Source of the DNA: UBA6522 sp965237785
Lineage (GTDB): Bacteria > Pseudomonadota > Gammaproteobacteria > Steroidobacterales > Rariloculaceae
Reading direction: 5' to 3'
Assembly (NCBI GenBank): GCA_965237785.1
Contig: OZ250159.1
Coordinates: 2,914,001-2,978,000, forward strand
DNA: 64,000 nt
The position numbers and the translations under genes are program-made. Position 1 is the first letter of the stretch. Each line of letters opens with the position of its first letter. Below, piece by piece: positions 1-9,142 of this stretch. The notes beneath the pieces are model-generated. The model did no database searches. It saw only the letters and a program-made list of their open reading frames with translations, and was not told the DNA's origin.

Positions 1-863
1 ACCTGCTGGACGGCGAACTGCCCGACATTCCCTATCCGCTGATTCCGGGTCACCAGGTTGTGGGCCGAGTGGTGGAATCCGCCAGCGACGCGCTCCGGCC
101 GGGGCAGCGCGTGGGCGTACCGTGGCTGGGGTATACCTGCGGGCGCTGCCGGTACTGTCACGCCGGCCAGGAAAACCTTTGCGACAGCGCCGGATTCACC
201 GGCTATACGCGGCCCGGCGGATACGCGGAATACCTGGCCGCGGACGCCCGCTACTGCTTTCCCCTGGACGATGCCGCCACCGCGACCGACATCGCGCCGT
301 TGCTCTGTGGCGGTTTGATCGGCTACCGGGCGCTGGCCATGTGCGCTGACGCGGAGCACATCGGACTCTATGGATTCGGCTCCGCGGCGCAACTTCTCGC
401 GCAGATCATCCGCTTCCAGGGACGCAGTTTTCATGCCCTGACGCGGCCCAACGACCGCTCGGCACTCGCTTCGGCCCGTTCTCTCGGCGCGGCCTGGGCC
501 GGCTCCTCGGAGCAACGGCCGCCACAGCCGCTGGACGCGGCCATCATCTTTGCGCCCGTGGGCGCCCTGGTACCGGCGGCGTTGCGCGCCGTTCGCAAGG
601 GAGGTGTCGTGGTCTGCGCGGGCATACACATGTCGCCGATTCCGGAATTTCCCTATGAGCTGCTGTGGGGGGAGCGACAGATACGCTCCGTAGCCAACCT
701 GACCCGCGACGATGGCGAGACCTTTCTCCGGCTTGCGGCCCAGGTTCCGGTTGCCGCCAGGACCGAGGTGTTTCCGCTCCACGCCGCGAACGAGGCCCTG
801 CAACGGCTGCGCTCGGGCGATATTACCGGTAGCGCCGTGCTGAGCATTGCCGAGAATCGCTGA
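1..863 (+). CDS. Zinc-dependent alcohol dehydrogenase, 5' end cut off by window
   Basis: A medium-chain zinc alcohol dehydrogenase that would oxidise alcohols or reduce aldehydes with NAD(P). The reading frame is open from base 3, so the start lies outside the window. The first visible residues carry the GroES-like domain with GHQVVG, where the family usually has GHE. The structural zinc ligands C-x2-C-x2-C-x7-C are complete around bases 139-180. A Cys in the LLCGG stretch fits the third catalytic zinc ligand. The Rossmann part has GLYGFGSAAQ instead of the usual GxGxxG, so the cofactor loop is slightly altered. It resembles the AdhA-like subfamily of about 330 residues. The true substrate cannot be read from sequence. 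Confidence 0.9.
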   Translation, partial: LLDGELPDIPYPLIPGHQVVGRVVESASDALRPGQRVGVPWLGYTCGRCRYCHAGQENLCDSAGFTGYTRPGGYAEYLAADARYCFPLDDAATATDIAPLLCGGLIGYRALAMCADAEHIGLYGFGSAAQLLAQIIRFQGRSFHALTRPNDRSALASARSLGAAWAGSSEQRPPQPLDAAIIFAPVGALVPAALRAVRKGGVVVCAGIHMSPIPEFPYELLWGERQIRSVANLTRDDGETFLRLAAQVPVAARTEVFPLHAANEALQRLRSGDITGSAVLSIAENR

Positions 864-925
864 TGCGAGCGGCCGGCCAGCCCCAACATAAAGTGACTTT
901 CTGCACAGCGACCGCGTGGTGCAAC

Positions 926-949
926 GTTGAGGCGATTGTCTCAACTTTT
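926..949 (+). terminator. Possible weak intrinsic terminator after the alcohol dehydrogenase
   Basis: GTTGAG and CTCAAC form a 6-bp stem around an 8-base loop and are followed directly by TTTT. The stem is short and A/T-containing, so it would be weak. It lies 63 bases after the dehydrogenase stop and upstream of the response regulator. Confidence 0.35.
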
Positions 950-1081
950 CTCAAGGTCAGCGGCGATCGATAGACGCCGCAGGCACCGTGGCGCAATATA
1001 TTGACGCGAGATAAACGGATTTGAGGCTCGCCGCCGGCCGACGCGATGGGTTTGGCGGCTACGGCGCAAGGTTGGTGGGAG

Positions 1082-1780
1082 ATGCACGCATATCGACTGC
1101 TCCTGGTGGACGACGACAGTCAGCTCACTGAAATGCTGGCCGAGTACCTGCAACCGGAGGGCATGACCGTGACGGCGGTGGGATCCGGAACCCAGGGACT
1201 CAGCCGCGCGCAACAGGATGAGTACGATCTGATCCTCCTTGATGTGATGCTCCCCGGGTTGTCCGGTTTCGACGTACTGCGGCAATTGCGCCAAGGCGGC
1301 GTGCAGAGTCCGGTGCTGATGCTGACTGCCCGGGGGGACGACGTGGACCGCATCGTGGGGCTGGAGATGGGAGCCGATGACTACCTGCCGAAGCCGTTCA
1401 ATCCCAGGGAACTGCTGGCCCGGATCAAGGCGATCCTGCGCAGGGCCCGCGATACCGTGCCCGAGGAGGCGACCGAGTTTACGGTGGGGGCATTCACGGC
1501 CCACCTCAAGCGCCGCGAGATAATCCTCGATGGCGAGGTGCTCAAGTTGACCAATGCCGAGTTCACCATTCTCGTCACGCTGATGCGCTCCGCCGGCGAG
1601 GTGGTATCGCGGGATGCCCTGACCCGTGCCGCCCTGGGCCGGCAGTTGCTGCCGGACGACCGCAGCCTGGACACGCATATCAGCAACCTCCGCAAGAAAC
1701 TGGCTTCCGGAAGCGTCCCGGATTCGCCCATTCGCAGCGTGCGCGGCAGCGGTTACGTGCTGATTCCCGCGCACGGCTGA
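1082..1780 (+). CDS. OmpR/PhoB-family response regulator (CpxR-like)
   Basis: A cytoplasmic DNA-binding response regulator, phosphorylated by the histidine kinase encoded just downstream. The receiver domain (about residues 4-115) has the acidic pocket at D10-D12, the phosphoacceptor D54 in LLDVMLPG and the conserved K104 in LPKPF. The C-terminal half is a winged helix ending in RSVRGSGYVLIP, typical of OmpR/PhoB proteins. The ATG at 1082 is preferred because GGTGGGAG precedes it; an ATG at 1046 would add 12 atypical residues. The kinase starts 15 bases after the stop, so the two are likely co-transcribed. Order and sequence resemble CpxRA, but the signal it senses is unknown. Confidence 0.93.
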   Translation: MHAYRLLLVDDDSQLTEMLAEYLQPEGMTVTAVGSGTQGLSRAQQDEYDLILLDVMLPGLSGFDVLRQLRQGGVQSPVLMLTARGDDVDRIVGLEMGADDYLPKPFNPRELLARIKAILRRARDTVPEEATEFTVGAFTAHLKRREIILDGEVLKLTNAEFTILVTLMRSAGEVVSRDALTRAALGRQLLPDDRSLDTHISNLRKKLASGSVPDSPIRSVRGSGYVLIPAHG

Positions 1781-1795
1781 CTTCGGGCCCGGGAA

Positions 1796-3238
1796 ATGAG
1801 CCTGTTTCTGAAAATCTTTCTTTCGTTCGGCGCAGCCATGGCGGCGACCCTGGTCGCCACGGTGTACGTCAGCTTCCAGTTTGCGAGGGACGCGTTCGAC
1901 CCGGTCAGGATCGAGGCCCATGACCCCATGGTGAACGAAGCCGCGTTGGTATTGGAACAGGGCGGAGAACGAGGCCTGCGCGAGTGGTTGTCAGAAAATA
2001 CTCGCCAGGAGTCGGGATTGCTGCTGCTGGTTGTCGACGACCGCGGCGACGAACTGCTCGGCCGGGCAATGCCGGGGGAGATGCGGCGGCTGCTGCGCCT
2101 TGGCGGGAACCGGCCCAATGACGGCATGGGTTTTGGCGGACCGGACAGGCGACCCGGCTCACCCGACCGGGACGGCGAATCTCGCCCGCAGAGGCCGTCC
2201 AACCTGCGCCCGGCGCAGTTGACGCCACATCTCGTGGGAGCCGACGGCGACGAGTACCGGCTGCTGTTCGTGCGTCCACCGGTATCGGTGTTCGGCTTGC
2301 TGGCCTGGCCGGGCTCCCGGCTCGCCATTGGCGCGATCGCGCTATTGATTGCGGCGCTGACGTCGCTTTTCCTGGCGCGATACATCTCCGCGCCCATCGC
2401 CCGGCTGCAGCGTGCCAGCCGGGCATTGGCCACCGGCGCCCTGGACACCCGGGTCGGCGGGCCGAAACGGGGTTGGACCACCGACGAAGTGGGCATTCTC
2501 TCCCGCGACTTCGACACCATGGCCGAGCGGATTCAGGCGCTGGTAACCGACAAGGAGACCCTGCTGAGGGACATCTCCCATGAGTTGCGCTCGCCGCTGG
2601 CCCGAATTCGCATGGCGCTGGGTTTGGCACAGCGCAAGGCCAACGAGCAGGCGCAGCCCGATCTTGAGCGCATCGAGCGGGAGGCCGAACGACTCGATGC
2701 CCTCATCGGACAGCTCATGACCCTGGCGAGACTACGCACGCGGCAGGAACCGATTCGCGAGCGGATGGCGTTTGACGAGCTTGTCAGGGGGATCGTGCAG
2801 GACGCCCGCTACGAACACCCCGATGCCACGGTCAACCTGCATTGCGCTGAGCCGCGGCAGCAGTTTTTTGGCGACCCCCGTGGAATCGCCAGCGCGGTGG
2901 AGAACGTGATCCGCAACGCGCTCAGCTATGCCGGCGACGCCGGGCCCATCGATGTCGAGATCGCGTCAGCGGACGGCGAGATCGTGCTTACGGTGAAGGA
3001 CCGCGGACCGGGTGTGAGGGCGGAGGACCTGCCGCGCATTTTCGAACCCCTCTACCGGGCCGACGAAAGCCGCGACCATGGCAAGGTGACTCGAGGCGGC
3101 GCGGGACAGGGGATCGGGCTCGCCATCACCGCCCGGGTGATGGAATTGCACGGCGGCAAAGCCACCGCCGCCAACCGGGCCGGCGGGGGCCTCAAGGTAA
3201 TCCTGAGACTCCCCACCGGTTCCCAGGCAGAGCTATAG
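1796..3238 (+). CDS. Membrane sensor histidine kinase (CpxA-like)
   Basis: Inner-membrane sensor kinase, partner of the regulator just upstream. Of 480 residues, one membrane helix lies near residues 4-26 and a second near 163-187, bracketing a periplasmic sensor of about 135 residues that is rich in Pro, Arg and Asp around 105-145. A HAMP domain follows, then the dimerisation/phosphoacceptor box DISHELRSPLAR with H262, and a C-terminal ATPase with an N box, DRGPG and GAGQGIGLAI. These are all features of an active HPK1-type kinase. The sensor region gives no hint of a ligand. The gene ends tail to tail with amt. Confidence 0.92.
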   Translation: MSLFLKIFLSFGAAMAATLVATVYVSFQFARDAFDPVRIEAHDPMVNEAALVLEQGGERGLREWLSENTRQESGLLLLVVDDRGDELLGRAMPGEMRRLLRLGGNRPNDGMGFGGPDRRPGSPDRDGESRPQRPSNLRPAQLTPHLVGADGDEYRLLFVRPPVSVFGLLAWPGSRLAIGAIALLIAALTSLFLARYISAPIARLQRASRALATGALDTRVGGPKRGWTTDEVGILSRDFDTMAERIQALVTDKETLLRDISHELRSPLARIRMALGLAQRKANEQAQPDLERIEREAERLDALIGQLMTLARLRTRQEPIRERMAFDELVRGIVQDARYEHPDATVNLHCAEPRQQFFGDPRGIASAVENVIRNALSYAGDAGPIDVEIASADGEIVLTVKDRGPGVRAEDLPRIFEPLYRADESRDHGKVTRGGAGQGIGLAITARVMELHGGKATAANRAGGGLKVILRLPTGSQAEL

Positions 3239-3267
3239 GTTGTGACCGCGCTATAGGTTGTAACCGG
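3232..3267. repeat. Tandem 18-bp duplication at a convergent gene junction
   Basis: GCTATAGGTTGTGACCGC is followed directly by GCTATAGGTTGTAACCGG, 16 of 18 bases identical. The first copy contains the kinase stop and the second the last codons and stop of amt on the other strand. The duplication therefore separates two converging genes by only 12 bases. Confidence 0.7.
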
Positions 3268-4528
3268 ACTCCTCGTGGAGCACCAGGTCCAGACCTTCGG
3301 TCTCTTCCTCGACGGATACCCGCAGCGGCACGATGGCGTTGATGGCTTTCAGCAAGCCGAAACTCAATAGCGCACACCAGGCGAAGGTGGCGACGATGCC
3401 GATGACCTGCACGCCCAACTGGCCCGCAACGCTCACACCCTCGTCGAGCCCCACGCCCCCGAAGCTGGCAACGGAAAGCACCGCCGTCAGCAGCAGGCCG
3501 ATCATGCCGCCCACGGCGTGGACGGGGAAGACATCCAGCGAATCGTCGATCTTGAGCTTTCGCTTGATGAATTGAGTCGCCAGGAAGCAACCCAATCCGC
3601 CCGCTATACCGATAATCAACGCACCCATCGGTCCCACGAAACCCGACGCTGGGGTGATGGACGCAAGACCCGCGATCATGCCGGTGACGATCCCGAGAAC
3701 GCTGGGCTTGCCGTACTTGACCCACTCGGCGGTCATCCAGGTCAACGAGCCCATCGCGGCGCCGATGTGGGTTGCGAGCATGGCCATTCCCGCGGCGCCG
3801 TCCGCCGCCAACGCGCTGCCGGCGTTGAAACCGAACCAGCCCACCCAAAGCATGCAGGCGCCGGTCACGGTCATGGGCAGGTTATGCGGTGGCATGGCGG
3901 TATCCGGGAATCCACTCCTGTTTCCGAGTACCAACGCTGCCACCAATGCCGCCACTCCGGCGGTCACGTGGACCACCGCACCGCCGGCGAAATCACGGAA
4001 TCCCATTTCGGCAAGCCAGCCGCCGCCCCAAACCCAATGGGCAACCGGGAAGTAGACCAGCACCACCCAGGCGCCGGCAAACAACAACAGGGCGGAAAAT
4101 CGCATGCGCTCGGCAATGCCGCCCACGAACAGCGCCGGGGTGATGATCGCGAACGTGAGCTGGAACATGACGAATACCGTTTCCGGGTAGCTACCACTCA
4201 GCGCGTCCATGCCGACCCCGCTCAACCAGGCCTTGGAGAGGTCGCCGACGTATCCTCCGACGGTGCCGCCGAACGCCAGACTGTAGCCGCAGACGACCCA
4301 GATGACCGACACCAGGCAGGCGATGGCGAAGCACTGCATCACCACCGACAGGACGTTGCGACTCCTGACCAATCCTGCGTAAAACAGGGCCAGTCCCGGC
4401 AGCGTCATGAACAGAACAAGGGCGGTGGCCGTCAACATCCACGCCGTATCGCCGGAGTCGAGCGCCTGGCTCCACGCGGCCCCTGGCAACAAGGCCATCG
4501 TCAAGAGGGTTGTTGTTAATTTTTTCAC
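3251..4528 (-). CDS. amt: Ammonium transporter, Amt family
   Basis: Trimeric inner-membrane channel for NH4+/NH3. The 425-residue protein has an N-terminal signal-like helix and about eleven hydrophobic segments. Family marks are LPGLALFYAGLVRSRNVLSV near the start, the W/F-rich external gate, and the pore histidine pair in the VVHVTAGVAAL and VHAVGGMIG stretches. It lies 14 bases downstream of the P-II gene on the same strand, the usual glnK-amtB pair. By analogy GlnK would plug this channel when nitrogen is plentiful. No NtrC site was identified upstream, so nitrogen control is inferred only from the pairing. Confidence 0.95.
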   Translation of the reverse strand: MKKLTTTLLTMALLPGAAWSQALDSGDTAWMLTATALVLFMTLPGLALFYAGLVRSRNVLSVVMQCFAIACLVSVIWVVCGYSLAFGGTVGGYVGDLSKAWLSGVGMDALSGSYPETVFVMFQLTFAIITPALFVGGIAERMRFSALLLFAGAWVVLVYFPVAHWVWGGGWLAEMGFRDFAGGAVVHVTAGVAALVAALVLGNRSGFPDTAMPPHNLPMTVTGACMLWVGWFGFNAGSALAADGAAGMAMLATHIGAAMGSLTWMTAEWVKYGKPSVLGIVTGMIAGLASITPASGFVGPMGALIIGIAGGLGCFLATQFIKRKLKIDDSLDVFPVHAVGGMIGLLLTAVLSVASFGGVGLDEGVSVAGQLGVQVIGIVATFAWCALLSFGLLKAINAIVPLRVSVEEETEGLDLVLHEESGYNL

Positions 4529-4542
4529 TGTCGCTCCCCCGA

Positions 4543-4881
4543 TCAGATGGCCTGGTCGCCGGTCTCACCCGTGCGAATACGGTAGACCTCGGCAAGATCG
4601 GTGACGAAGATTTTTCCGTCGCCGACTTTTCCGGTGCGAGCCGATTCCACGATGGCTTCGACCGCTCGCTCCGCCATGTCCTCGGTCAAGGCAACCTCCA
4701 CTTTGACCTTGGGAAGAAAGTCCACCACGTATTCGGCGCCCCGATAGAGTTCCGTGTGGCCCCGTTGCCGCCCGAATCCCTTGACTTCGGTCACCGTCAT
4801 GCCCTGTACGCCGACCTCGGCCAAGGCATTGCGCACGTCGTCAAGACGGAAGGGTTTGATTACAGCGGTTATCAGCTTCAT
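4543..4881 (-). CDS. glnK: P-II nitrogen regulatory protein GlnK/GlnB
   Basis: A 112-residue cytoplasmic trimeric signal protein that senses 2-oxoglutarate and ATP/ADP and controls the ammonium transporter next door. The whole P-II fold is visible: MKLITAVIKPF start, the T-loop with Y51 in the RGAEYVVDF stretch (the uridylylation site), and the B-loop TGKVGDGKIF. The start is the ATG at 4881, preceded by AGGGGA; upstream in-frame codons are not P-II-like. It is first in a two-gene operon with amt, which favours GlnK over GlnB as the name. Confidence 0.94.
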   Translation of the reverse strand: MKLITAVIKPFRLDDVRNALAEVGVQGMTVTEVKGFGRQRGHTELYRGAEYVVDFLPKVKVEVALTEDMAERAVEAIVESARTGKVGDGKIFVTDLAEVYRIRTGETGDQAI

Positions 4882-5137
4882 AGGCGTCCCCTGGAAAAAA
4901 TTGTTGTCTGAACCCGTTTTAGCCGGGTTTTGAAGCGGTAGATTGTAACGGAGATGGCGCATCGATGCGCCGTGAAATTCAGTCCGCGGCAAGGCCGGCA
5001 AAACACCCCGCAATCGCGAGCCGACCGACGGCCATTGCGGAAGATTGGTGCGATATTCGGGCCAAGGCTGGCCATTTTTCCCAAACGGTTGCAAGATTGG
5101 GCCAACGAGCACCGTCTGCGACTGCGAGGACGAGACC

Positions 5138-6154
5138 ATGTCGATCAAGCGCCCCCCGGACATCAAACCTTCCGAAATCACCCCCGAATCCACTTTTCGC
5201 CAGCGGCGGTCAATATTGCAGGCGGCACTGGCCGCCGGACTCCTCCCGGCCGCAAATGCCTGGGGCCAGGCCATGGACGGCGGCTACCCCGATCTTGAGC
5301 CGCTCGCGGACGGTCAACGCCCGGAACGCAATTCACCGTTTCCGGCGGACGGGCAATTCAACGAGTTGGAATCCTGGCCGAACGACATCGAGGCGGAGAC
5401 CACGGCTTTCGAGGACATCACCGGGTACAACAATTACTACGAGTTCGGGACCGGAAAAACCGACCCTTCAAATAACGCGCATACCCTCAGACCGCTTCCC
5501 TGGTCCGTCACCGTGGAGGGCGAAGCGGAAAAGACCGGCACATTCGCTCTCGAGGACCTGCTCAAGGGTCACACGCTGGAGGATCGGCTGTACCGGTTTC
5601 GCTGTGTGGAGGCCTGGTCCATGGTGGTGCCCTGGGTAGGCTTCCCCCTGGGCGACCTGCTGAAGCGTTTCGAGCCGACCTCCAAGGCGCGGTATGTGCA
5701 ATTCTTCACCCTGAACGATGCGGAGCAGATGCCGGGTGTCCGCTATCCGGTCCTGCGCTGGCCCTATCGCGAAGGGCTGACCATTGCCGAGGCCATGCAC
5801 CCGTTGGCCCTGTTGACCGTCGGCCTCTATGGACAGGTGCTGCCCAACCAGAATGGCGCGCCCCTGCGCCTGATCCTGCCCTGGAAGTACGGCTTCAAGA
5901 GCATCAAGTCCATCGTCCGCATCCGCTTCATGGAGGACCGGCCGCAAACCAGCTGGAACATGGCCAGCGCGCGGGAATACGGCTTTTATTCCAATGTGAA
6001 TCCCGACAAGGATCATCCCCGATGGAGCCAGGCCTCGGAGCGCGTCCTGGGATCCGGGCTGTTCTCGTCCCGCATTCCGACGCGGCTCTTCAACGGTTAC
6101 GCCGACCAGGTTGCGAGCCTGTACTCCGGCCTCGACCTCATGAAGAATTACTAG
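5138..6154 (+). CDS. msrP: Protein-methionine-sulfoxide reductase catalytic subunit MsrP
   Basis: Periplasmic molybdenum enzyme that reduces methionine sulfoxide in oxidised envelope proteins, receiving electrons from MsrQ. The 338-residue protein starts at the ATG at 5138; a Tat signal with FRQRRSILQAALAAG is seen at residues 21-35 and a cleavage site near AWG-Q. The oxidoreductase molybdopterin fold includes YRFRCVEAWSM with C156 as the expected molybdenum ligand, and the GFPL and KYGFKSIKSI blocks of the YedY family. MsrQ follows 72 bases downstream, with a repeat-like segment between them. Confidence 0.95.
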   Translation: MSIKRPPDIKPSEITPESTFRQRRSILQAALAAGLLPAANAWGQAMDGGYPDLEPLADGQRPERNSPFPADGQFNELESWPNDIEAETTAFEDITGYNNYYEFGTGKTDPSNNAHTLRPLPWSVTVEGEAEKTGTFALEDLLKGHTLEDRLYRFRCVEAWSMVVPWVGFPLGDLLKRFEPTSKARYVQFFTLNDAEQMPGVRYPVLRWPYREGLTIAEAMHPLALLTVGLYGQVLPNQNGAPLRLILPWKYGFKSIKSIVRIRFMEDRPQTSWNMASAREYGFYSNVNPDKDHPRWSQASERVLGSGLFSSRIPTRLFNGYADQVASLYSGLDLMKNY

Positions 6155-6187
6155 GGCCTGTCAACGCTATCCGAGATACCGGATGCA

Positions 6188-6211
6188 TGTAGCGAGAGCG
6201 TCGAGACGCCG
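6188..6211. repeat. Repeat-like segment between msrP and msrQ, related to 45183-45208
   Basis: TGTAGCGAGAGCGTCGAGAC and the next few bases match a segment at 45183-45208 with two extra bases and a few substitutions. Both copies are intergenic. It sits inside the msrPQ transcript. Confidence 0.4.
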
Positions 6212-6226
6212 AGACGTCGGCGTGCC

Positions 6227-6856
6227 ATGACCCGGCGTAACCTGGCGCTGATCAAGGCGCTGGTCGTCATTGCCTGCTTGCTGCCCTTCGTGGTGCTCGT
6301 GGCACGGGCCGCGGGATACGGCAACCTGGGCGCAAATCCGGTGCAGATGGTGCTGCATACGCTCGGCAAGACGGGTCTGAATCTGTTGGTTCTCACGCTC
6401 GCAATCACGCCGATCCGAAAACAAACCGGCTGGAATTGGCTGGTGGCGCTGCGGCGCTCCCTGGGCCTCGCCGCATTCGGCTACATTGTGCTGCACGCGG
6501 TCACCTACGCGGTCCTGGATCAGGGGCTCGCCTGGCGCTCGCTGCTCGTGGATGTCACCCTGCGGCCCTACATCACCGTCGGCTTCCTCGGCCTGGTACT
6601 GATGATCCCGTTGGCGGTCACGTCCACCAACGCCATGCAGCGGCGGCTGGGTCGCCGCTGGAAGCAACTGCACCGACTGGTCTATGCGATCGGCATTCTC
6701 GGCGCGGTGCACTTCTTGTGGCAGGTCAAGATCGACATATCCGAGCCGCTGCTCTATCTGGCCGTGCTCGCGCTGTTGCTGGGATACCGCGCGGTGGATT
6801 GGCGGCGCCGGCGCCGGCGCAGGAGGCTGAGGCCGCGCCAGGAATCGCTGGGCTAG
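6227..6856 (+). CDS. msrQ: MsrQ, haem-binding membrane subunit of the MsrPQ system
   Basis: Inner-membrane haem protein that passes electrons from the respiratory chain to MsrP. The 209-residue sequence has about six hydrophobic segments. The ferric-reductase-like core shows GYIVLHAVTY and LHRLVYAIGILGAVHF, whose histidines are the expected haem ligands. The tail is very Arg-rich, a likely cytoplasmic end. The stop codon TAG is also the first part of a short dispersed motif (see 6855). Confidence 0.93.
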   Translation: MTRRNLALIKALVVIACLLPFVVLVARAAGYGNLGANPVQMVLHTLGKTGLNLLVLTLAITPIRKQTGWNWLVALRRSLGLAAFGYIVLHAVTYAVLDQGLAWRSLLVDVTLRPYITVGFLGLVLMIPLAVTSTNAMQRRLGRRWKQLHRLVYAIGILGAVHFLWQVKIDISEPLLYLAVLALLLGYRAVDWRRRRRRRRLRPRQESLG

Positions 6857-6875
6857 CCTGAATCGCTCTCCGATT
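6855..6875 (+). repeat. Dispersed motif AGCCTGAATCGCTCTCCGAT, copy 1
   Basis: The motif begins within the msrQ stop codon and can fold as GAATCG/CGATTC around CTCTC. Related copies are at 18661 (after dinB), 18761 (opposite strand) and 61455 (after the Nramp-like gene). Confidence 0.5.
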
Positions 6876-6966
6876 CGCCCCGCGAGGGCGCGTATGCAGA
6901 GCGCCCAGGTGGTGACGATCTTGATGACGGAGGCGGGGATGCGCGGCGCAACCAGGAGAGAATAGG

Positions 6967-7983
6967 ATGATCGCAAAACCACTGTCGCTTATTTCAATTG
7001 CGGCGGCCGCATGCCTGGTGGCCGCACCGCCCGGTTTCGGGCAAACCCGTGACCAGGGCCCCTGGTGGCCGTCCCCCCATGGCCCCGCGGATCAGGCCGG
7101 CGCCTCGAACTACGTGACGCCGGAGAAGATTCTTGAAGCCCTGCAGATTCCCCGCACCGGCCAGACCTATGAACTCGGCCATCCGTACGAGACGAACATG
7201 CCCCAATACGGATCCAGGCCCTACTATCTCAGCGTCGTTCCCACTCCGGCACCGACCAGCGCCGGCGAAGGCGTGGTCCACCGCGATTACTTCACCGGCT
7301 TCATCGGCCAGATGGGCACGCAGTTCGATGCCCTTGGACATCAGGGCGAAACGGTTCAGATGGCGGACGGCTCCATCAAGACCGTGTTCTACAACGGTAT
7401 CACCGCGGAGGAAATGACCGGCGCCAACCAGGGGCTGGGCGGGCTTGAGGCGCTCGGCGTGGAGCATATGAAACCCTTTATCACTCGCGGGATCCTGATT
7501 GATATCGCGGGTTACAAGGACATGGACAGCCTTCCCGCCGGTTACGAAGTGACCATGACCGACGTGCGCGGCGCGCTGGCGCGGCAGAACATGGACGAGG
7601 ATTCGGTGAGTCAGGGCGACGCGGTGCTGTTCAATTATGGCTGGGCGGTCAACTGGACAAACCCGTCGAAGTACAACGACTCCTATGTCGGCGCCGGCGA
7701 TAACGAAGGTTCTCCCGGCATCTACGCCGAGGTCACCCGCTGGTTGATCGACCGAAAGGTCTCGCTGGTGGGCGCCGACAGTTGCTGCGTGGAGGTCAGG
7801 CCGCGGCCTTCGACCGAAAACGTGCACCGCATGCTGTTCCTCGCCGAGGGCGTCCCGATGCTTGAGAACATGGAGTTGCGCGAACTCGCGGGCGACAATG
7901 TGCACGAGTTCTTGTTCCTGGCCTTGACCGAGCGGATCAAGGGCGCGACCGGTTCCCCGGTTCGGCCCATCGCCGTGCGGTGA
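6967..7983 (+). CDS. Exported cyclase family protein (PF04199-like)
   Basis: A 338-residue protein with a cleavable signal peptide (cleavage near GFG-Q, residue 20). The rest belongs to the cyclase/kynurenine-formamidase superfamily, metal-dependent hydrolases of cyclic or formyl amides. The family metal motif HxGTHxDxxxH appears here as MGTQFDALGH, so the first two histidines are replaced by Met and Gln while Asp and the last His remain. This is common in exported members as far as I recall, so metal binding may differ. The downstream NHL-repeat gene begins 86 bases after the stop and may be in the same transcript. Substrate unknown. Confidence 0.8.
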   Translation: MIAKPLSLISIAAAACLVAAPPGFGQTRDQGPWWPSPHGPADQAGASNYVTPEKILEALQIPRTGQTYELGHPYETNMPQYGSRPYYLSVVPTPAPTSAGEGVVHRDYFTGFIGQMGTQFDALGHQGETVQMADGSIKTVFYNGITAEEMTGANQGLGGLEALGVEHMKPFITRGILIDIAGYKDMDSLPAGYEVTMTDVRGALARQNMDEDSVSQGDAVLFNYGWAVNWTNPSKYNDSYVGAGDNEGSPGIYAEVTRWLIDRKVSLVGADSCCVEVRPRPSTENVHRMLFLAEGVPMLENMELRELAGDNVHEFLFLALTERIKGATGSPVRPIAVR

Positions 7984-8069
7984 CAGGAGGCGGCCGCGCG
8001 TCGGTAGTCCACCGTGGACGTCCCCCTGGTAAACAGGTTTCCGTTCAATTTGACTTGGAGGAGTTTTCG

Positions 8070-9131
8070 ATGAGAGTGCTTACGTTTCTGCTCTTGACGC
8101 TGGCGGCGCCGATTGTCTCGGCCGAACAGGTCGATTACGACGTACCGCTGATTCCGTACGTTTCGGAACCCAACTTCCTCAAGTATTCGCCGGAAATGAA
8201 CCTCGGCGAGACCCTCGGGGTCGCGGTCAATTCGAACGGCCATATCATGGTCCTGAACCATCCGGGGTCGGCCAACTCCGGCGGGCCGCTCTATCGCAAC
8301 GCCACCACGCAACTCCTGGAGTTCGACCCCAACGGCTACTTCCTGCGCGAGATCGGCCAGAACGTTTACGGCTTGGGCTACGCGCATACGATTCGTTACG
8401 ACCGGTACGACAATCTGTGGGTTGTCGACAAGGGCGCGAATACCGCGATCAAGTTCGATCCGGCCGGCTACGTGGTCATGAATCTCGGCCGACGGCCGGA
8501 GGGCTTCGACGAGTACGAACACGTCAGCGGCGCCGACGCGGTTCAAGTGGACGGCTTTTTCGGCGGGCCCACCGACATAGCCTGGGATCCCGACGACAAC
8601 ATCTACATCAGCGACGGCTACCTCAACTCACGCGTCGCCAAGTTCGACAAGCACGGCAACTGGATCGAGTCCTGGGGGTCCTACGGCTCCGAGCCAGGCC
8701 AGTTCGACCTGCCTCACAGCATGCAGGCCGACCGGGAGGGTAACATCTACGTGGCCGACCGCACCAACCGGCGCATCCAGGTCTTTGACCCCGATGGCAA
8801 CTTCCAGCGGATCATGCTGCTCAACGTGCCGTTCGACAAGACGCTGCAGCCGGTGCTGGGCAATGTCAATCCCGACCAACCCGATGAAACCCGGCCCTGG
8901 GCGTTGTGTATTACCAAGGGGGATCCACAATACCTCTGGGCGGGGGACGAACACCCGGGCCGAATCTACAAGCTATCGCTGGATGGCAAGATCCTCGGCA
9001 TGCTGGGCGAATCCGGCAAACAACTCGGCCAGTTCAACTGGCTTCACGGCATCGACTGCTCCCAGGAGGGCGTGTTGTACATCGCCGACCTGAACAACTG
9101 GCGAATCCAGAAGTTGATTCTCAATCCCTGA
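8070..9131 (+). CDS. Exported NHL-repeat six-bladed beta-propeller protein
   Basis: A 353-residue protein with signal peptide (cleavage near VSA-E, residue 19). The body is a series of NHL units, seen as repeated stretches such as DNLWVVDKGAN, DNIYISDGYLNSRVAKFD, GNIYVADRTNRRIQVFD and LYIADLNNWRIQK. This fold occurs in peptidyl-glycine amidating lyases and in many periplasmic binding scaffolds; I see no basis to call an enzyme activity. Start 8070 is chosen for TTGGAGGAG just upstream and the signal peptide that follows. It converges with a second NHL gene on the other strand only 11 bases away. Confidence 0.8.
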   Translation: MRVLTFLLLTLAAPIVSAEQVDYDVPLIPYVSEPNFLKYSPEMNLGETLGVAVNSNGHIMVLNHPGSANSGGPLYRNATTQLLEFDPNGYFLREIGQNVYGLGYAHTIRYDRYDNLWVVDKGANTAIKFDPAGYVVMNLGRRPEGFDEYEHVSGADAVQVDGFFGGPTDIAWDPDDNIYISDGYLNSRVAKFDKHGNWIESWGSYGSEPGQFDLPHSMQADREGNIYVADRTNRRIQVFDPDGNFQRIMLLNVPFDKTLQPVLGNVNPDQPDETRPWALCITKGDPQYLWAGDEHPGRIYKLSLDGKILGMLGESGKQLGQFNWLHGIDCSQEGVLYIADLNNWRIQKLILNP

Positions 9132-9142
9132 CGGAGGCCTTT

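Noticed and set aside
3518..4519. Long plus-strand open frame of 333 codons
   Set aside because: It is antisense to amt, rich in His/Gln/Arg and without homology-like motifs; amt is clearly real.
4956..4971. 16-bp perfect palindrome GGCGCATCGATGCGCC upstream of glnK
   Set aside because: Considered as an NtrC site, but the half-sites do not match the NtrC consensus and no -24/-12 box follows; kept only as a note.
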